Shown here: positions 16,966-26,184 of the stretch, one piece after another
Position numbering within the stretch: the stretch's first letter is position 1
Layout: every line of letters begins with the position of its first letter
Assembly (NCBI GenBank): GCA_034114085.1
Contig: JAXEWB010000063.1
Span: 30,301 to 94,300, forward strand
Direction of reading: 5' to 3'
DNA length: 64,000 nucleotides
Origin: Spiro-02 sp034114085
GTDB lineage: Bacteria > Spirochaetota > Spirochaetia > Sphaerochaetales > Sphaerochaetaceae
Notes under the pieces: generated by a model
What the model saw: only the letters and a program-made list of their open reading frames with translations
The model's database searches: none
Told to the model about the DNA's origin: nothing
Program-made: the position numbers and the translations under genes

Positions 16966-17318
16966 GACAGTGCCACTGCACGGCCTTGTGAGGACAACGA
17001 TGGTGGAGCTTCTGTACCCGAGCAGCCTGCCTGCGAAGGAGAATGGCTACGGGACGAGGCGGACGAACAAGGACAGCGCCACTGCACGGCCTTGTGAGGA
17101 CAGCGATGGTGGAGCTTCTGTACCCGAGCAGCCTGCCTGCGAAGGAGAATGGCTACGGGACGAGGCGGACGAACAAGGACAGTGCTACTGCACAGCCTTG
17201 CAAGGACAGCGATGATGGAGCTTCTGTACCCGAGCAGCCTGCCTGCGAAGGAGAATGGCTACGGGACGAGGCGGACGAACAAGGACAGTGCTACTGCACG
17301 GCCTTGTGAGGACAACGA
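16966..17318. repeat. 106-bp tandem repeat array, about 3.3 copies
   Basis: The unit recurs with a period of exactly 106 bases, for example CGGCCTTG at 16981, 17087, 17193 (variant CAGCCTTG) and 17299. Copies are nearly identical, with a few substitutions. A half-unit core (CCTTGCAAGGACAACGAAG) also occurs upstream at about 16879. Since 106 is not a multiple of three, the frame changes in every copy, so the array is not coding despite open frames. Each unit holds a CCTTGYRAGG inverted repeat. It lies between the convergent DUF3307 and AEC-transporter genes. Confidence 0.9.
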
Positions 17319-17331
17319 AGTACCACAGCCA

Positions 17332-18306
17332 TTATCCAAGCAGGAAGAGAGTGAGGGGGAAAGTAAGGAGAAACACCACATTGCTTGCCGCCGTCGTCCT
17401 TGCCGCGAATTTCGCGTCGCCGCCAAGATCGGTGGCGAGGATTACAGCCTGGGCCATGACCGGCATCCCCATCTGGATAATCAGGACATCGGCGGAGAGT
17501 TTGTCCATGACGATTCCAAGCCTGCGCCCAACAATAATGAACAGGTACATCAATACTGGCGCCAATAGGAAACGGCAAAAGAACACCGCCCATGAAGCCT
17601 TGGTGGGAACCATCTCCTTCAGAGGAATCGTGGCAAGGAACATACCGATGTAGAGCATGGATAGCGGAGTCGTCATACCACCGACATACGAAAGCGCGTT
17701 ATTCAACGGTGACGGAAGCCGCCAATCCAAGGCGGCTAGCGCAACACCGACGACCAATGCCACCAGAGGGGGTGTCGTTACGACCTTTTTCAGTCGCTGA
17801 CCAACAGTATATTGAAGGACCGGGCCATCGCATCCAGATTCGGACATACAACGCGCATCATGGGAAAGACCAGAAATACCGATGGTCCAGCATATGATGG
17901 TTGAAGACAAAAATGTAACAGTCACCGCCGGAATGGATGCGTCTCCATAGACGATCAGGCTGACGGGAAAACCGATGAACAATGTATTGGAGACTACCGA
18001 CATCAAGGTAAAGACACCCCGGCGGCAACGGGGAACCTTGCAAAGAATAGCAAAGCCCCAAGACAACGCATAGAGAAGAAACAACATCAGCAACGGCAAA
18101 GGGATGATTGGTAGCATTCCGACAAGCTCATCGTGAGTAAACATGTTGGTGAGGTTCCAGACCATCATGCAGGGAACAGAAAACTTGACGACGAATCTGG
18201 AAATGAACTCCATCACGGGAGCGCTGACCCATCCAAGCTTGTACAGAAACGCCCCCGCCCCGAACAGAAGCAGCATCGTAAAAATTGCTTCGACAGCTTT
18301 GATCAT
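17332..18306 (-). CDS. AEC-family transporter
   Basis: A 324-residue inner-membrane transporter of the auxin-efflux-carrier family, members of which move small carboxylates such as malate or malonate. About ten hydrophobic segments are visible. Family marks are SVVSNTLFIGFPVSLIVYGD after the first bundle and the C-terminal GMPVMAQAVILATDLGGDAK. The start ATG overlaps the upstream esterase stop by four bases (ATGA), so it is the last gene of the carbohydrate operon. The substrate is unknown; export or uptake of an acid released from the operon's carbohydrate is an inference. Confidence 0.85.
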   Translation of the reverse strand: MIKAVEAIFTMLLLFGAGAFLYKLGWVSAPVMEFISRFVVKFSVPCMMVWNLTNMFTHDELVGMLPIIPLPLLMLFLLYALSWGFAILCKVPRCRRGVFTLMSVVSNTLFIGFPVSLIVYGDASIPAVTVTFLSSTIICWTIGISGLSHDARCMSESGCDGPVLQYTVGQRLKKVVTTPPLVALVVGVALAALDWRLPSPLNNALSYVGGMTTPLSMLYIGMFLATIPLKEMVPTKASWAVFFCRFLLAPVLMYLFIIVGRRLGIVMDKLSADVLIIQMGMPVMAQAVILATDLGGDAKFAARTTAASNVVFLLTFPLTLFLLG

Positions 18307-19106
18307 AGGACGAATCCGAACAATTCATTCAACCATGCGAGACAAAGGGGAAACCAACCGGCACAATGCTCGTTGACCGTACCGACTTCCTCGTTGCACA
18401 TAGACAGGCCATGAACTCCGGTGGGATAGAGATGACACTCAGTCGGAACCTTGCATTGATGTAGAGCGGAGACAAACATCAGGGTATTCTCAACAGGAAC
18501 GGTGTCATCATCCATCGTATGCCACAAAAACACGGGGGGAACGAACTCAGTCACTTGATGTTCCAGTGAGAGGAACTTGCGGAGTTCCAAATCGCCGCCA
18601 CTGACGTTGACGGCGGAACCTTCATGGGAAAACGAACCAGTAGTGATAACTGGATAACACAGGACCAATGCATCGGGACGGTTCATGCCGTCGCAGGTAT
18701 CGAGCGTAGAGGTGAGGCGCGGATGGTTCCAAAGCGTTCCGAGACTTGCGGCAAGATGCCCACCGGCAGAAAAGCCAAGGATCGCGATACGATTCGGATC
18801 GATGCGCCACTGGTCGCTGTCGCGTCTCAACTCCATCATGGCGAGGGACGCTTGCCGAAGGGGTCCGAGCCCCGCGGCTTTCTCCTGGACGGAATACAGC
18901 AAGATACCGACCTGGTAGCCGGCGGCGAAAAACGCCAAGGCTGGAGGATCCTGTTCCCGTTCGGAACAACGGACATACCCGCCGCCAGGACAAACCAGCA
19001 CACAAGGGCGAACGCGATGATTCGTCCTGATTTCCGAGTCGGACTCATGGAGGTACAGAATCAAACGGGCTTCGCCGTCATCCAAAACAATGTCTTGTCG
19101 GGTCAT
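18303..19106 (-). CDS. Alpha/beta-hydrolase esterase (acetyl-xylan-esterase-like)
   Basis: A 267-residue alpha/beta hydrolase of the BD-FAE/acetyl-xylan-esterase type that removes acyl groups from sugars. Seen are the oxyanion loop CPGGGY, nucleophile elbow GFSAGGH, the acid in HTMDDDTVPV and the catalytic His in PTGVHGLS. There is no signal peptide, so it is cytoplasmic and acts after uptake. I use ATG 19106 (GGGAG 10 bases upstream); an in-frame start at 19175 adds an Arg-rich leader. It overlaps the AEC-transporter start by four bases. Confidence 0.85.
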   Translation of the reverse strand: MTRQDIVLDDGEARLILYLHESDSEIRTNHRVRPCVLVCPGGGYVRCSEREQDPPALAFFAAGYQVGILLYSVQEKAAGLGPLRQASLAMMELRRDSDQWRIDPNRIAILGFSAGGHLAASLGTLWNHPRLTSTLDTCDGMNRPDALVLCYPVITTGSFSHEGSAVNVSGGDLELRKFLSLEHQVTEFVPPVFLWHTMDDDTVPVENTLMFVSALHQCKVPTECHLYPTGVHGLSMCNEEVGTVNEHCAGWFPLCLAWLNELFGFVL

Positions 19107-19209
19107 TTTTGGAAATCTCCCATGAAGCGCCGGTCTTGATATCCTCGCACGCTCCTTTACAGCAAGACGATACAACGAACAATGAAAAATATCCAGCGGC
19201 GCAAGTCAT

Positions 19210-20163
19210 TCAATTGGATATGCCAGGGACGGAACAAGTCCTCAAAGCCATGTCCACCCAACCGCAGCGTTCGCCACCTGGCGCAACCAATAGAAGATTG
19301 GAAACTTCCCGATATCCTCTATCGTAGAGGTTGTGACAGTCAGTGGAACATGTTTGCGGCTCCACGCAGAAAAAAGAGCCGCTGGCAGGAACATATACGA
19401 CGAAATGACGGAATTCCTCACTCGCATGCATGTCGACCGCCAAGTGAATCTCATCAAATGATATCCGGCAGTTAAAATCGCCTTGCGACCTATAGTAGAC
19501 GGTATCTAGTCCCGCCAGGCTAGATACCGGGCGACCTTGCCTCAGGTCATATCCGGCGCCGACGACATCATGCAGCGTTCCAGTCGGAAGCTTGGACTGG
19601 TCCGCATCCATGACCTGGGAGGCTCCAAGCCATAGCGCAACCCCATGCGACCGGACAAAAAACGGGTGCAATGCGAATCCATATCCAAGAGGAGTACTTC
19701 CCGTATTCCGTACTGTGTAGTCCCACCGGATACGACCGCCGACAAGGGAAATCGCAACAACCAGCTCTAGCGGAAACGGAAACTCATGGAAGACGGGAGC
19801 ATTCACCGACAATTGATAACGTCCGGTGATTCTGACCCCGGATGTCCTGCAATCCAAGGCTTCGACGGTAAAAGGCACATCCTTCGCGAAGCCATGCATT
19901 CGCGAAGGACCGTAAATCTCGCCATCGAAGCGGAACATGCCGTCCCTGATTCGGTTGGGGGTCGGGAACAAGACCGCGATACCGTACGTATTGCCGGACA
20001 GATATCGTTGTTCATCATACCATAGCAATTCCCTACCATGGAACCGCAAAGAAACGACAGACAGGCCATGCCAGGGATCAATCACGATTTCAATATCCCC
20101 GTCAACAAGGCGGTACACGGGCCGGCCATAAAAGGATTCCTCGCAAACTTTCGACATATCCAT
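19210..20163 (-). CDS. Aldose 1-epimerase-like protein
   Basis: A 317-residue galactose-mutarotase-fold protein. Supporting segments are SLRFHGRELLWYDE, VLFPTPNRIRDGMFRFDG, MHGFAKDVPF with the family His, ALHPFFV with the second His, and EPQTCSTDCHNL with the catalytic Glu. Such enzymes interconvert sugar anomers; the substrate is not known. No signal peptide is present, so it is cytoplasmic. Its ATG overlaps the TGA of the upstream PHP-like remnant (TGATG), which supplies no clear ribosome-binding site, so it may depend on translational coupling. Confidence 0.85.
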   Translation of the reverse strand: MDMSKVCEESFYGRPVYRLVDGDIEIVIDPWHGLSVVSLRFHGRELLWYDEQRYLSGNTYGIAVLFPTPNRIRDGMFRFDGEIYGPSRMHGFAKDVPFTVEALDCRTSGVRITGRYQLSVNAPVFHEFPFPLELVVAISLVGGRIRWDYTVRNTGSTPLGYGFALHPFFVRSHGVALWLGASQVMDADQSKLPTGTLHDVVGAGYDLRQGRPVSSLAGLDTVYYRSQGDFNCRISFDEIHLAVDMHASEEFRHFVVYVPASGSFFCVEPQTCSTDCHNLYDRGYREVSNLLLVAPGGERCGWVDMALRTCSVPGISN

Positions 20164-20372
20164 CAGCTTTCAATCCAAATAGGAGTCGCCCAAGCCGCAT
20201 CGCCATTGACCTCAAACGCACGATGGAAGCCATGCCCATAGCTGATCGCACAATGGTTGTGTAAATCCCCAATATGGAAACTGTGACTCTGAAGCCAATC
20301 CCTCTGCAAGGGGTGATACGCCAAGCCGTCCCGGAAAACTTCAGTCATTGAACTCATCACAACCCTTTTCAT
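20163..20372 (-). pseudogene. Internally deleted PHP-type phosphoesterase remnant
   Basis: A 69-residue frame sits between the 807-residue gene (3-base gap) and the epimerase gene (TGATG overlap). Residues 24-43 read LQRDWLQSHSFHIGDLHNHC, then AISYGHG. The GDLHNHC motif is the N-terminal metal-binding motif of PHP-domain metalloproteins (several hundred residues), as I recall them. Directly after it comes AFEVNGDAAWATPIWIES, which resembles the usual C-terminus. The middle therefore looks removed in frame, leaving an inactive micro-protein that may keep translation coupled. The family match is from memory and needs a search. Confidence 0.6.
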
Positions 20373-20375
20373 ACA

Positions 20376-22799
20376 TCAGACATACTGTGTTTCATCGTGA
20401 GCGGCCACAAAGGTCAGGAACGGCAGCCCAGAAACGGAAAGAGCATTCTCTTTCGCACCGAACGTGGGTATAAGAGCCAACGCCTTGGCCCGGAACTCCG
20501 AAAACCTTCCGTCTTCGGAGGCAGACCCCACAAGGCAAAGATAGGCGGATTTCGAATCGTAGACACGAAGTTCACAATCAGAAAGTTCGTCATCATACGG
20601 AACCATATCCCCGCTCGACCACAACGCCATATATCCGGAATTCTTCTGGGCGAACACCCAATGTCCGGCCCGTTCCACCAAGTCAAACTTGCATTCGGGT
20701 AGAAATACATGGGTGAACCGAATGGGATGGGTATCGGGTATATCATAGATTACGGCGAGCAGGCTTCCCTCCTGCCGTAACGCGGGCATCACGCCGTTGC
20801 CATACCAGTAGCCAGGTCGCATCGAGCTGTCATCGCATGTCGCCCCGGGGTGATTGGTAAAGACGATAGCCTCGCAAGAAAGAGCCGCCGTCCACATGTG
20901 CTGTTGGTAGCCGTATACTCCAGGCTGGAAGAATGTAGTACCATGGAATCGCTCGTTGAACGACTTGGTATACCAGTGGGAGTCCTCATGGCAACCGTCT
21001 GAAGGAACAAGCGTACAGTTGGGCCAACGTTCATGACCGTCAAGACGGGGGGACTGAACCGACGAAATACAGTAGTCTCCGGTTTTCTTCAGCTTCACGA
21101 GGGCATTACCCGTGCTATAGCCGATATCGAAAGGCGTTGACATCAAAACTTCGATATCTTCGGGTATCCTGTAGGAAGAAGTCGCATAATAGGACAACCA
21201 TCCCTCGCCGAAGGAAGTCGGAACGGAGGGATTCGCCAAGTTCATCAAGGCCTGGGCACCTTGCTTGCAGGGGTTGATCACACCCCGGTACACACGCCCC
21301 ATGGGAGCGATGATCGAACCATCGAACGTGTGCGATGCGAGCATCCGCAACATCCTGTCTGTCGTTTTGACCGCCCGTTCAGCGACATCCGGCTCCGCAT
21401 AATCGATGATATTGAGCAGACAGGCGAATGTCACGTTCATATAGACCGTGCTGAGGAACTCCTCAAAACCATATCGATCCAGATCATCGAACCATTCAAG
21501 GGTCAAACGCCGGCCAAATTCAGCAAGTTCCCGGCCAGTCATCGCGGCGCGATGGAAATAACTGTCGGGATACATACCACCAACCAGCATGGCGCAAGAA
21601 TAGAATAGCAAGGAATGGTTTTCACTCCAAAAACACATGGCGTCAGAACCATTCATCGTCATCCAATACCGGTAGTCCAGCAGGACTTCATCTATCAGAG
21701 CCTGTAGATCAGCTTCCACAGGATAGTTCTTCATGTACCGGATGACACCGGAAATCAAGAAATCGGAACAGTCGTACCGGTCGGAAATCTGCTGTAGCGT
21801 CGTCAGAAAATACTCCCGGTCCCTAGGATTTTCATACCCCAAAGCTTTTCTAGCCAGAATATTCTGGATATAGAAACCGAACTTGTCTCCCCTGGAAAGC
21901 CCGTCGGCAGAAGCTATGGCTGAAAGCATGCGGCGATAGTTCCCCGTACATGTCAGATCCTCGCTATATACCGGCTTGACCATATCGCAAATCTCGAAAG
22001 ACCGGGTCAGCTTCTGCCCTCCGGCGTTCGTTTCGACAATGACATAGGGATTGCCAGATTCGCATTCAAACGACAGCAATCCAGAAATATCATGCCACAC
22101 CTTCCTCGTGGAGACGAGCGCATAGTCGGGACTATGGGAATCGTACCCAATCCGGGCTCCGTCCGCCGCATCTGAAGGAAACCGCAGGGTACGGCCACCG
22201 AGGACCACGCCGGAAAGCCAGGAGACCGCGGACAGATATTCATCTCGCCCCGGATGCGGCGGTACGGTACACGCAATCCCTCGGGGGTCAAGCACTTCAA
22301 TACCGAAAATCGTCCTGGTGTCGCGGACTCCGAGATTCTGCAAAACCACATATATCTCGTTTTCTCCTTCGTCCAATTTGACGGTAAAATCTCGTTTGAG
22401 CATCGGCTTGTAGACCGGAGTATCAATTTCACAGACTTTTTCACCGTTGCACCAAACGGTGACGGCGGCATACGTCCAGAGCACTAGTTTCTTTTCAACA
22501 TTGCGTTCGCTATGGAGCATCGTACAAGCATCAAGCGTAATGGATGTCAGCATTGAATAGAACGAGCTGTAATCCACGAAAGCGTTGCCGTAGGAGAAAT
22601 GGTAATGCCAAGGTTTTCCGCATAGGCCAGTTCCATCCATGTTGGAAAACCGACCGGGATATTCAATATCTTTTTTTGCGATTCTGCTTCGAAGATACTT
22701 CTCATACCGCATCTGATCCCGGTCTACGGCAGCATCATGATACAGGGTCTCCACCGGCCCTGAAACAAGAAAAGAATCAAGGAAAAACGTCTTGTCCAT
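20376..22799 (-). CDS. Uncharacterised 807-residue protein in carbohydrate operon
   Basis: An 807-residue protein I cannot assign to a named family. The N-terminal about 230 residues look like beta-sandwich modules (VLWTYAAVTVWCNGEKV, KLDEGENEIYVVLQNLG). The middle (about 300-520) is helix-rich and aromatic (FWSENHSLLFYSCAMLVGG), like an alpha-toroid of polysaccharide lyases. The rest is again beta-rich. There is no signal peptide, so it should act in the cytoplasm. It sits between the ABC permeases and sugar-modifying genes, so glycoside hydrolase or lyase action on the imported oligosaccharide is likely but unproven. It starts 3 bases after the permease stop. Confidence 0.8.
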   Translation of the reverse strand: MDKTFFLDSFLVSGPVETLYHDAAVDRDQMRYEKYLRSRIAKKDIEYPGRFSNMDGTGLCGKPWHYHFSYGNAFVDYSSFYSMLTSITLDACTMLHSERNVEKKLVLWTYAAVTVWCNGEKVCEIDTPVYKPMLKRDFTVKLDEGENEIYVVLQNLGVRDTRTIFGIEVLDPRGIACTVPPHPGRDEYLSAVSWLSGVVLGGRTLRFPSDAADGARIGYDSHSPDYALVSTRKVWHDISGLLSFECESGNPYVIVETNAGGQKLTRSFEICDMVKPVYSEDLTCTGNYRRMLSAIASADGLSRGDKFGFYIQNILARKALGYENPRDREYFLTTLQQISDRYDCSDFLISGVIRYMKNYPVEADLQALIDEVLLDYRYWMTMNGSDAMCFWSENHSLLFYSCAMLVGGMYPDSYFHRAAMTGRELAEFGRRLTLEWFDDLDRYGFEEFLSTVYMNVTFACLLNIIDYAEPDVAERAVKTTDRMLRMLASHTFDGSIIAPMGRVYRGVINPCKQGAQALMNLANPSVPTSFGEGWLSYYATSSYRIPEDIEVLMSTPFDIGYSTGNALVKLKKTGDYCISSVQSPRLDGHERWPNCTLVPSDGCHEDSHWYTKSFNERFHGTTFFQPGVYGYQQHMWTAALSCEAIVFTNHPGATCDDSSMRPGYWYGNGVMPALRQEGSLLAVIYDIPDTHPIRFTHVFLPECKFDLVERAGHWVFAQKNSGYMALWSSGDMVPYDDELSDCELRVYDSKSAYLCLVGSASEDGRFSEFRAKALALIPTFGAKENALSVSGLPFLTFVAAHDETQYV

Positions 22800-22802
22800 A
22801 CA

Positions 22803-23669
22803 TCAACCTTTCACAGCCCCGGAGGTCATGCCTTTCATGAAGTATTTGCTGAAGAAACAATAGATCACCACCATGGGAATGATTGCCAGCGTTGCGCCAG
22901 CGAACATGATGTTCCATGCGGCCGCTCCGTCGCCATTGTTCTTCAACATGTTGACGCCTACGGTCAACGGCCGCATCTTGTCGTTCGACATGGTGAATAC
23001 CAACGGCAGGATATAGTCGTTCCAGCCGGCTCGGAATGAAAGGAGCGCAATTGTGGCAAGAATCGGCTTCAACAGTGGGAACAGTATCCGGTAATAAATC
23101 TGAAAGAAAGTACAACCGTCAATCTTGGCCGCCTCATCCAGCTCCTTTGGAATACTGTTGACGAAACCGCGGCAGAGGAAGATGTATGTTGCCTGTCCCG
23201 TACCCGCGGTAATGAAGATGACGCTCCACAGCGACGAATTCATGTGCAGTTTCACAGCAAGTTCAAATAGGGGACGCAATGTCACGGAACCAACATTGAC
23301 GAACATGAAGGCCACGAAGGTCGAATAGACCAATTCCTTGAAACGAAAATTCTTCCGGGCGAAGACATAGCCAGCCATGCTGGTGATGACGACGGTCAGC
23401 AGCATGACTCCGCAACCAAGAAATATGCTGTTCTTCGTATAGACGGAGAAATTGGCTTCACTCCAAGCCTGTACATAGTTCGTGGTTACGAACTTCTCCG
23501 GGAACAGTTTCGCCCCGCCAAGCAACAGCTCATGGTTGGTCTTAAACGATCCTAAAAAAATATAAATGAGCGGATACATCATCAACAAAGCGAACAAAGT
23601 GGTCAATAATGTAACGAGTCCGATGATGATTTTCTGTTTGTGCGATTTAATCGCATGGTTCTTTTCCAT
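22803..23669 (-). CDS. Carbohydrate ABC transporter permease (MalG type)
   Basis: A 288-residue inner-membrane permease of the family-1 sugar importer. Seen are an N-terminal helix (IIIGLVTLLTTLFALLMMYP) and the EAA loop NSIPKELDEAAKIDGCTFFQ, with the conserved E-A-A-x-x-D-G that contacts the ATPase. The C-terminus FSKYFMKGMTSGAVKG is typical of MalG/LacG-like proteins. The partner permease lies 12 bases upstream. No ATPase gene is present in the operon, so a shared MsmK/UgpC-type ATPase encoded elsewhere is expected. Confidence 0.94.
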   Translation of the reverse strand: MEKNHAIKSHKQKIIIGLVTLLTTLFALLMMYPLIYIFLGSFKTNHELLLGGAKLFPEKFVTTNYVQAWSEANFSVYTKNSIFLGCGVMLLTVVITSMAGYVFARKNFRFKELVYSTFVAFMFVNVGSVTLRPLFELAVKLHMNSSLWSVIFITAGTGQATYIFLCRGFVNSIPKELDEAAKIDGCTFFQIYYRILFPLLKPILATIALLSFRAGWNDYILPLVFTMSNDKMRPLTVGVNMLKNNGDGAAAWNIMFAGATLAIIPMVVIYCFFSKYFMKGMTSGAVKG

Positions 23670-23681
23670 ATCGGCCCTCCC

Positions 23682-24590
23682 CTAGACCACATCGTCCAAT
23701 TTTCTGGCGAAATAGAGATAGATGGCGGTGATGGCACCGATAATCAGAGCCGCGATGATACTTAGTACGGTGGCATAGCCAATCTGCGGTGTTGTAGACG
23801 AAGAAAAAATCAAGTTGTAGATATAGGAGAACATGACGTTGGAGCGATTGTTCGGCCCGCCGTTCGTCAGAACGATGATTGATTCATAGTCTTTGAACGC
23901 CCCAGTAACGGCGAGCAATAGAATCACTTTCAGAATCGGACTCAGCATGGGCAGCGTAATCCTAAAAAAGGTCTGCGGAGCGTTGGCCCCATCAATCATG
24001 CAACTTTCATATACCTCGTTGGGAATACTGGTCAGACCAGAGATGAAATAAATCATATAGTTTCCGATGGCGCCCCATACCGCCACCATGACGATGGAGA
24101 TCATGACCCATTTGGCGCTTCCCAGCCAGTCTATCGGCGCATTGATGACATGCAGGTCTTGCAGAACAGCGTTCAGCGGTCCGTTGAATACAGCGAAAAC
24201 AAAAGTAAAGATGAGGCTATAGACGGCGGCGCTGATGACCGTCGGCAGAAAGAACACGCCGCGAAACAGCTTGCTCCCAGGGATATTGCTGCTGATGATG
24301 ACGGCGAGCAGCAGCGAGACAGGAATAACGATGACCAGCTTCATGGCCGCATATTCGAATGTATGGAGTACGCTTTTCCAGAAGATGACGTCGGAGAACA
24401 GGCGTTTGACATTGTCAAGCCCAGTGTAGTATGCGATAAACCCGTTATAATCGTAAAGAACATATCGGAAAAGCCAGAAGAACGGATAGATTGAGGTGAT
24501 AATCAGCAGGAAGACAGCCGGACCCAGCATAAAAAACGGGGCGAGTCCATCGCCTTTTCTTCGTGCAAGTTTTTTCTTCTGCAATGCCAT
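23682..24590 (-). CDS. Carbohydrate ABC transporter permease (MalF type)
   Basis: A 302-residue inner-membrane permease, partner of the MalG-type protein. Six helices are visible, starting with APFFMLGPAVFLLIITSIYP, the usual MalF/LacF N-terminus. The EAA loop is TSIPNEVYESCMIDGANAPQ; the usual E-A-A is E-S-C here, with Asp-Gly retained. The C-terminal helix precedes YLYFARKLDDVV. It is separated from the binding-protein gene by a hairpin that may reduce transcription into the membrane genes. Confidence 0.93.
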   Translation of the reverse strand: MALQKKKLARRKGDGLAPFFMLGPAVFLLIITSIYPFFWLFRYVLYDYNGFIAYYTGLDNVKRLFSDVIFWKSVLHTFEYAAMKLVIVIPVSLLLAVIISSNIPGSKLFRGVFFLPTVISAAVYSLIFTFVFAVFNGPLNAVLQDLHVINAPIDWLGSAKWVMISIVMVAVWGAIGNYMIYFISGLTSIPNEVYESCMIDGANAPQTFFRITLPMLSPILKVILLLAVTGAFKDYESIIVLTNGGPNNRSNVMFSYIYNLIFSSSTTPQIGYATVLSIIAALIIGAITAIYLYFARKLDDVV

Positions 24591-24607
24591 GATTCACTTC
24601 CCAATAG

Positions 24608-24640
24608 CCGGAACCGGCATTAAAAAAACACCGGTTCCGG
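24608..24640 (-). promoter_or_regulatory. Intercistronic hairpin between binding protein and permeases
   Basis: CCGGAACCGG (24608-24617) and CCGGTTCCGG (24631-24640) form a perfect 10-bp stem with a 13-base loop. No T-run follows in the direction of transcription, so it is more likely an mRNA-stabilising or partial-terminator hairpin raising binding-protein levels than a full terminator. Confidence 0.7.
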
Positions 24641-24660
24641 AATCATATTTTCATTGAATA

Positions 24661-26037
24661 CTATTTCGTCTGGTATTCAGCGACACCGGCGTTAGGATTC
24701 ATCTTGTCGAAATCCTTGATAATGATGCGACGAACCTTGCCGAGCTTGATATCCTTGTCCAACGCCTCGTTGTACCGTTTGGTAAGATCAGCCAGACAAG
24801 CGTCGACATTGCTTCCACTGACGATGCAGTTCCAAATACTCTTCGCATAGTTCTCCCCGGCAACGGTAACGGCGGGAACGGCCGGATACAGGCCTTCGTA
24901 GCCGACCAAGCTGAAGTCGGCCAAACGACCGATCTTGCTCTTGTCAACCTTTTCCGCCATATAGTCCGACAACGGAAGAGCATAGCCATTCTCACAGTAT
25001 CCCTTGATGAAGTCTTCGCTGCTGAAGAATTTGATGACTTCCCAAGCCGCACCTTTGTCTTTGGAAGATGAGAACATGCAATAGCCTTTCTGAGGCCGTG
25101 CATCGACGGTACCTTTCACGGAACCATCGAGGGATGGCAACTCACCTACGACCCATTCGAACTTGGAAATCGGGAACTGGGAAGTAAACACACCCGCTTC
25201 CTGGCTGGCATTGCCCCAAATCGCAAAATTACCTTCCGCGAACTGGGCCCGCATGGCATCCACACCTTGATTGTTGGAACCAGGGAACACACTTCCGTTC
25301 TTGAACAACTTCTGGGCAAGCAGAAGAGGTTCCTTATAGCCAGAGAAATCAAACACGCCATTGACAAAATCGTAATGGTAGATACCGCTCTTGTTGCAGA
25401 TACCTTCCAACCAACGCTCAAATTGAGCGGAACTGCAAGTGGAGATACCGTAGTACTTGCCAGCGCCTTTCCTAGTCACTGCGTCAGCGGCCGCAACAAG
25501 TTCTTCAAGGGTCGCCGGAAGCGTAGATATCCCGGCTTCATCCAGCAGATTCTTGTTATAGATCATGCGGGTACCGCTACGGACCGCGGTATAGATTTCG
25601 TATGGAACGCCATCGATGGCGTTGATACCCTCTACGATATGCTTGCTGGCTTCCGTCACCTTTTCAAACTCAGGATCTTTAATATAGTCGGTGAGCGGGA
25701 CGAGCATACCGGCGTCGACAAACGTCTTGAGATCGAATCCCGTACCACGGGCGTTCATACCGAACAAATCGGGAGCGTTCCCTGAGGAATAGGCCATTAC
25801 CAGCATATTGGGGTAGTCCTCGACGATTGTAGTCAGTACGATCTCGATGTTCTTGTCGTTAGTAGCGTTGAATTCATCGATTTTCCGCTGAACATAGGCC
25901 AGGTCATGCCGGTCATTCGTCCAGACGTTCACTGTCGTCCTGCCAGTCGCCGCGGAAACTTTTTCTTGCGCGCCACCGGCGAACACGATGCCCAATGCGA
26001 TGAGCATAACTAACATTGTAGCAATGATTTTTTTCAT
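24661..26037 (-). CDS. Carbohydrate ABC transporter solute-binding protein
   Basis: A 458-residue periplasmic binding protein of family 1. ATG 26037 follows AGGAGGAGG and begins a Sec signal (MKKIIATMLVMLIALGIVFA, then GGAQEK), a style common in spirochaetes. The mature part shows TTVNVWTNDRHDLAYV, FNATNDKNIEIV and GNAPDLFGMNARG. It is the first gene of the carbohydrate operon reading towards 17332 and is divergent from the YesN response-regulator gene. The longer in-frame start at 26199 would overlap the regulator gene and lacks a signal peptide. The ligand is unknown. Confidence 0.93.
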   Translation of the reverse strand: MKKIIATMLVMLIALGIVFAGGAQEKVSAATGRTTVNVWTNDRHDLAYVQRKIDEFNATNDKNIEIVLTTIVEDYPNMLVMAYSSGNAPDLFGMNARGTGFDLKTFVDAGMLVPLTDYIKDPEFEKVTEASKHIVEGINAIDGVPYEIYTAVRSGTRMIYNKNLLDEAGISTLPATLEELVAAADAVTRKGAGKYYGISTCSSAQFERWLEGICNKSGIYHYDFVNGVFDFSGYKEPLLLAQKLFKNGSVFPGSNNQGVDAMRAQFAEGNFAIWGNASQEAGVFTSQFPISKFEWVVGELPSLDGSVKGTVDARPQKGYCMFSSSKDKGAAWEVIKFFSSEDFIKGYCENGYALPLSDYMAEKVDKSKIGRLADFSLVGYEGLYPAVPAVTVAGENYAKSIWNCIVSGSNVDACLADLTKRYNEALDKDIKLGKVRRIIIKDFDKMNPNAGVAEYQTK

Positions 26038-26184
26038 TCGCTCCTCCTCCTTGCTTCTCATGTACTGGCAGTCTACCACTGACCGGGGGGCGGACAAGGA
26101 CAGTTTTTTGGTAATATGTAACACTTTTTCAGATTTACACAAAAAAACGTTGAAGATGCTTTCGCCCCGTCTAATAATGACATC

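Noticed and set aside
16966..17318. Repeat array considered as a CRISPR
   Set aside because: The 106-bp units are contiguous with no variable spacers, and no cas genes are present.
16964..17568. Open frames across the 106-bp repeats (MATGRGGRTR-type products)
   Set aside because: The frame shifts with each copy, no ribosome-binding site fits, and the ORFs run into the antisense of the AEC-transporter gene.
24608..24640. Hairpin considered as a full intrinsic terminator
   Set aside because: No T-run follows on the transcribed strand, and the permease genes downstream need transcription.
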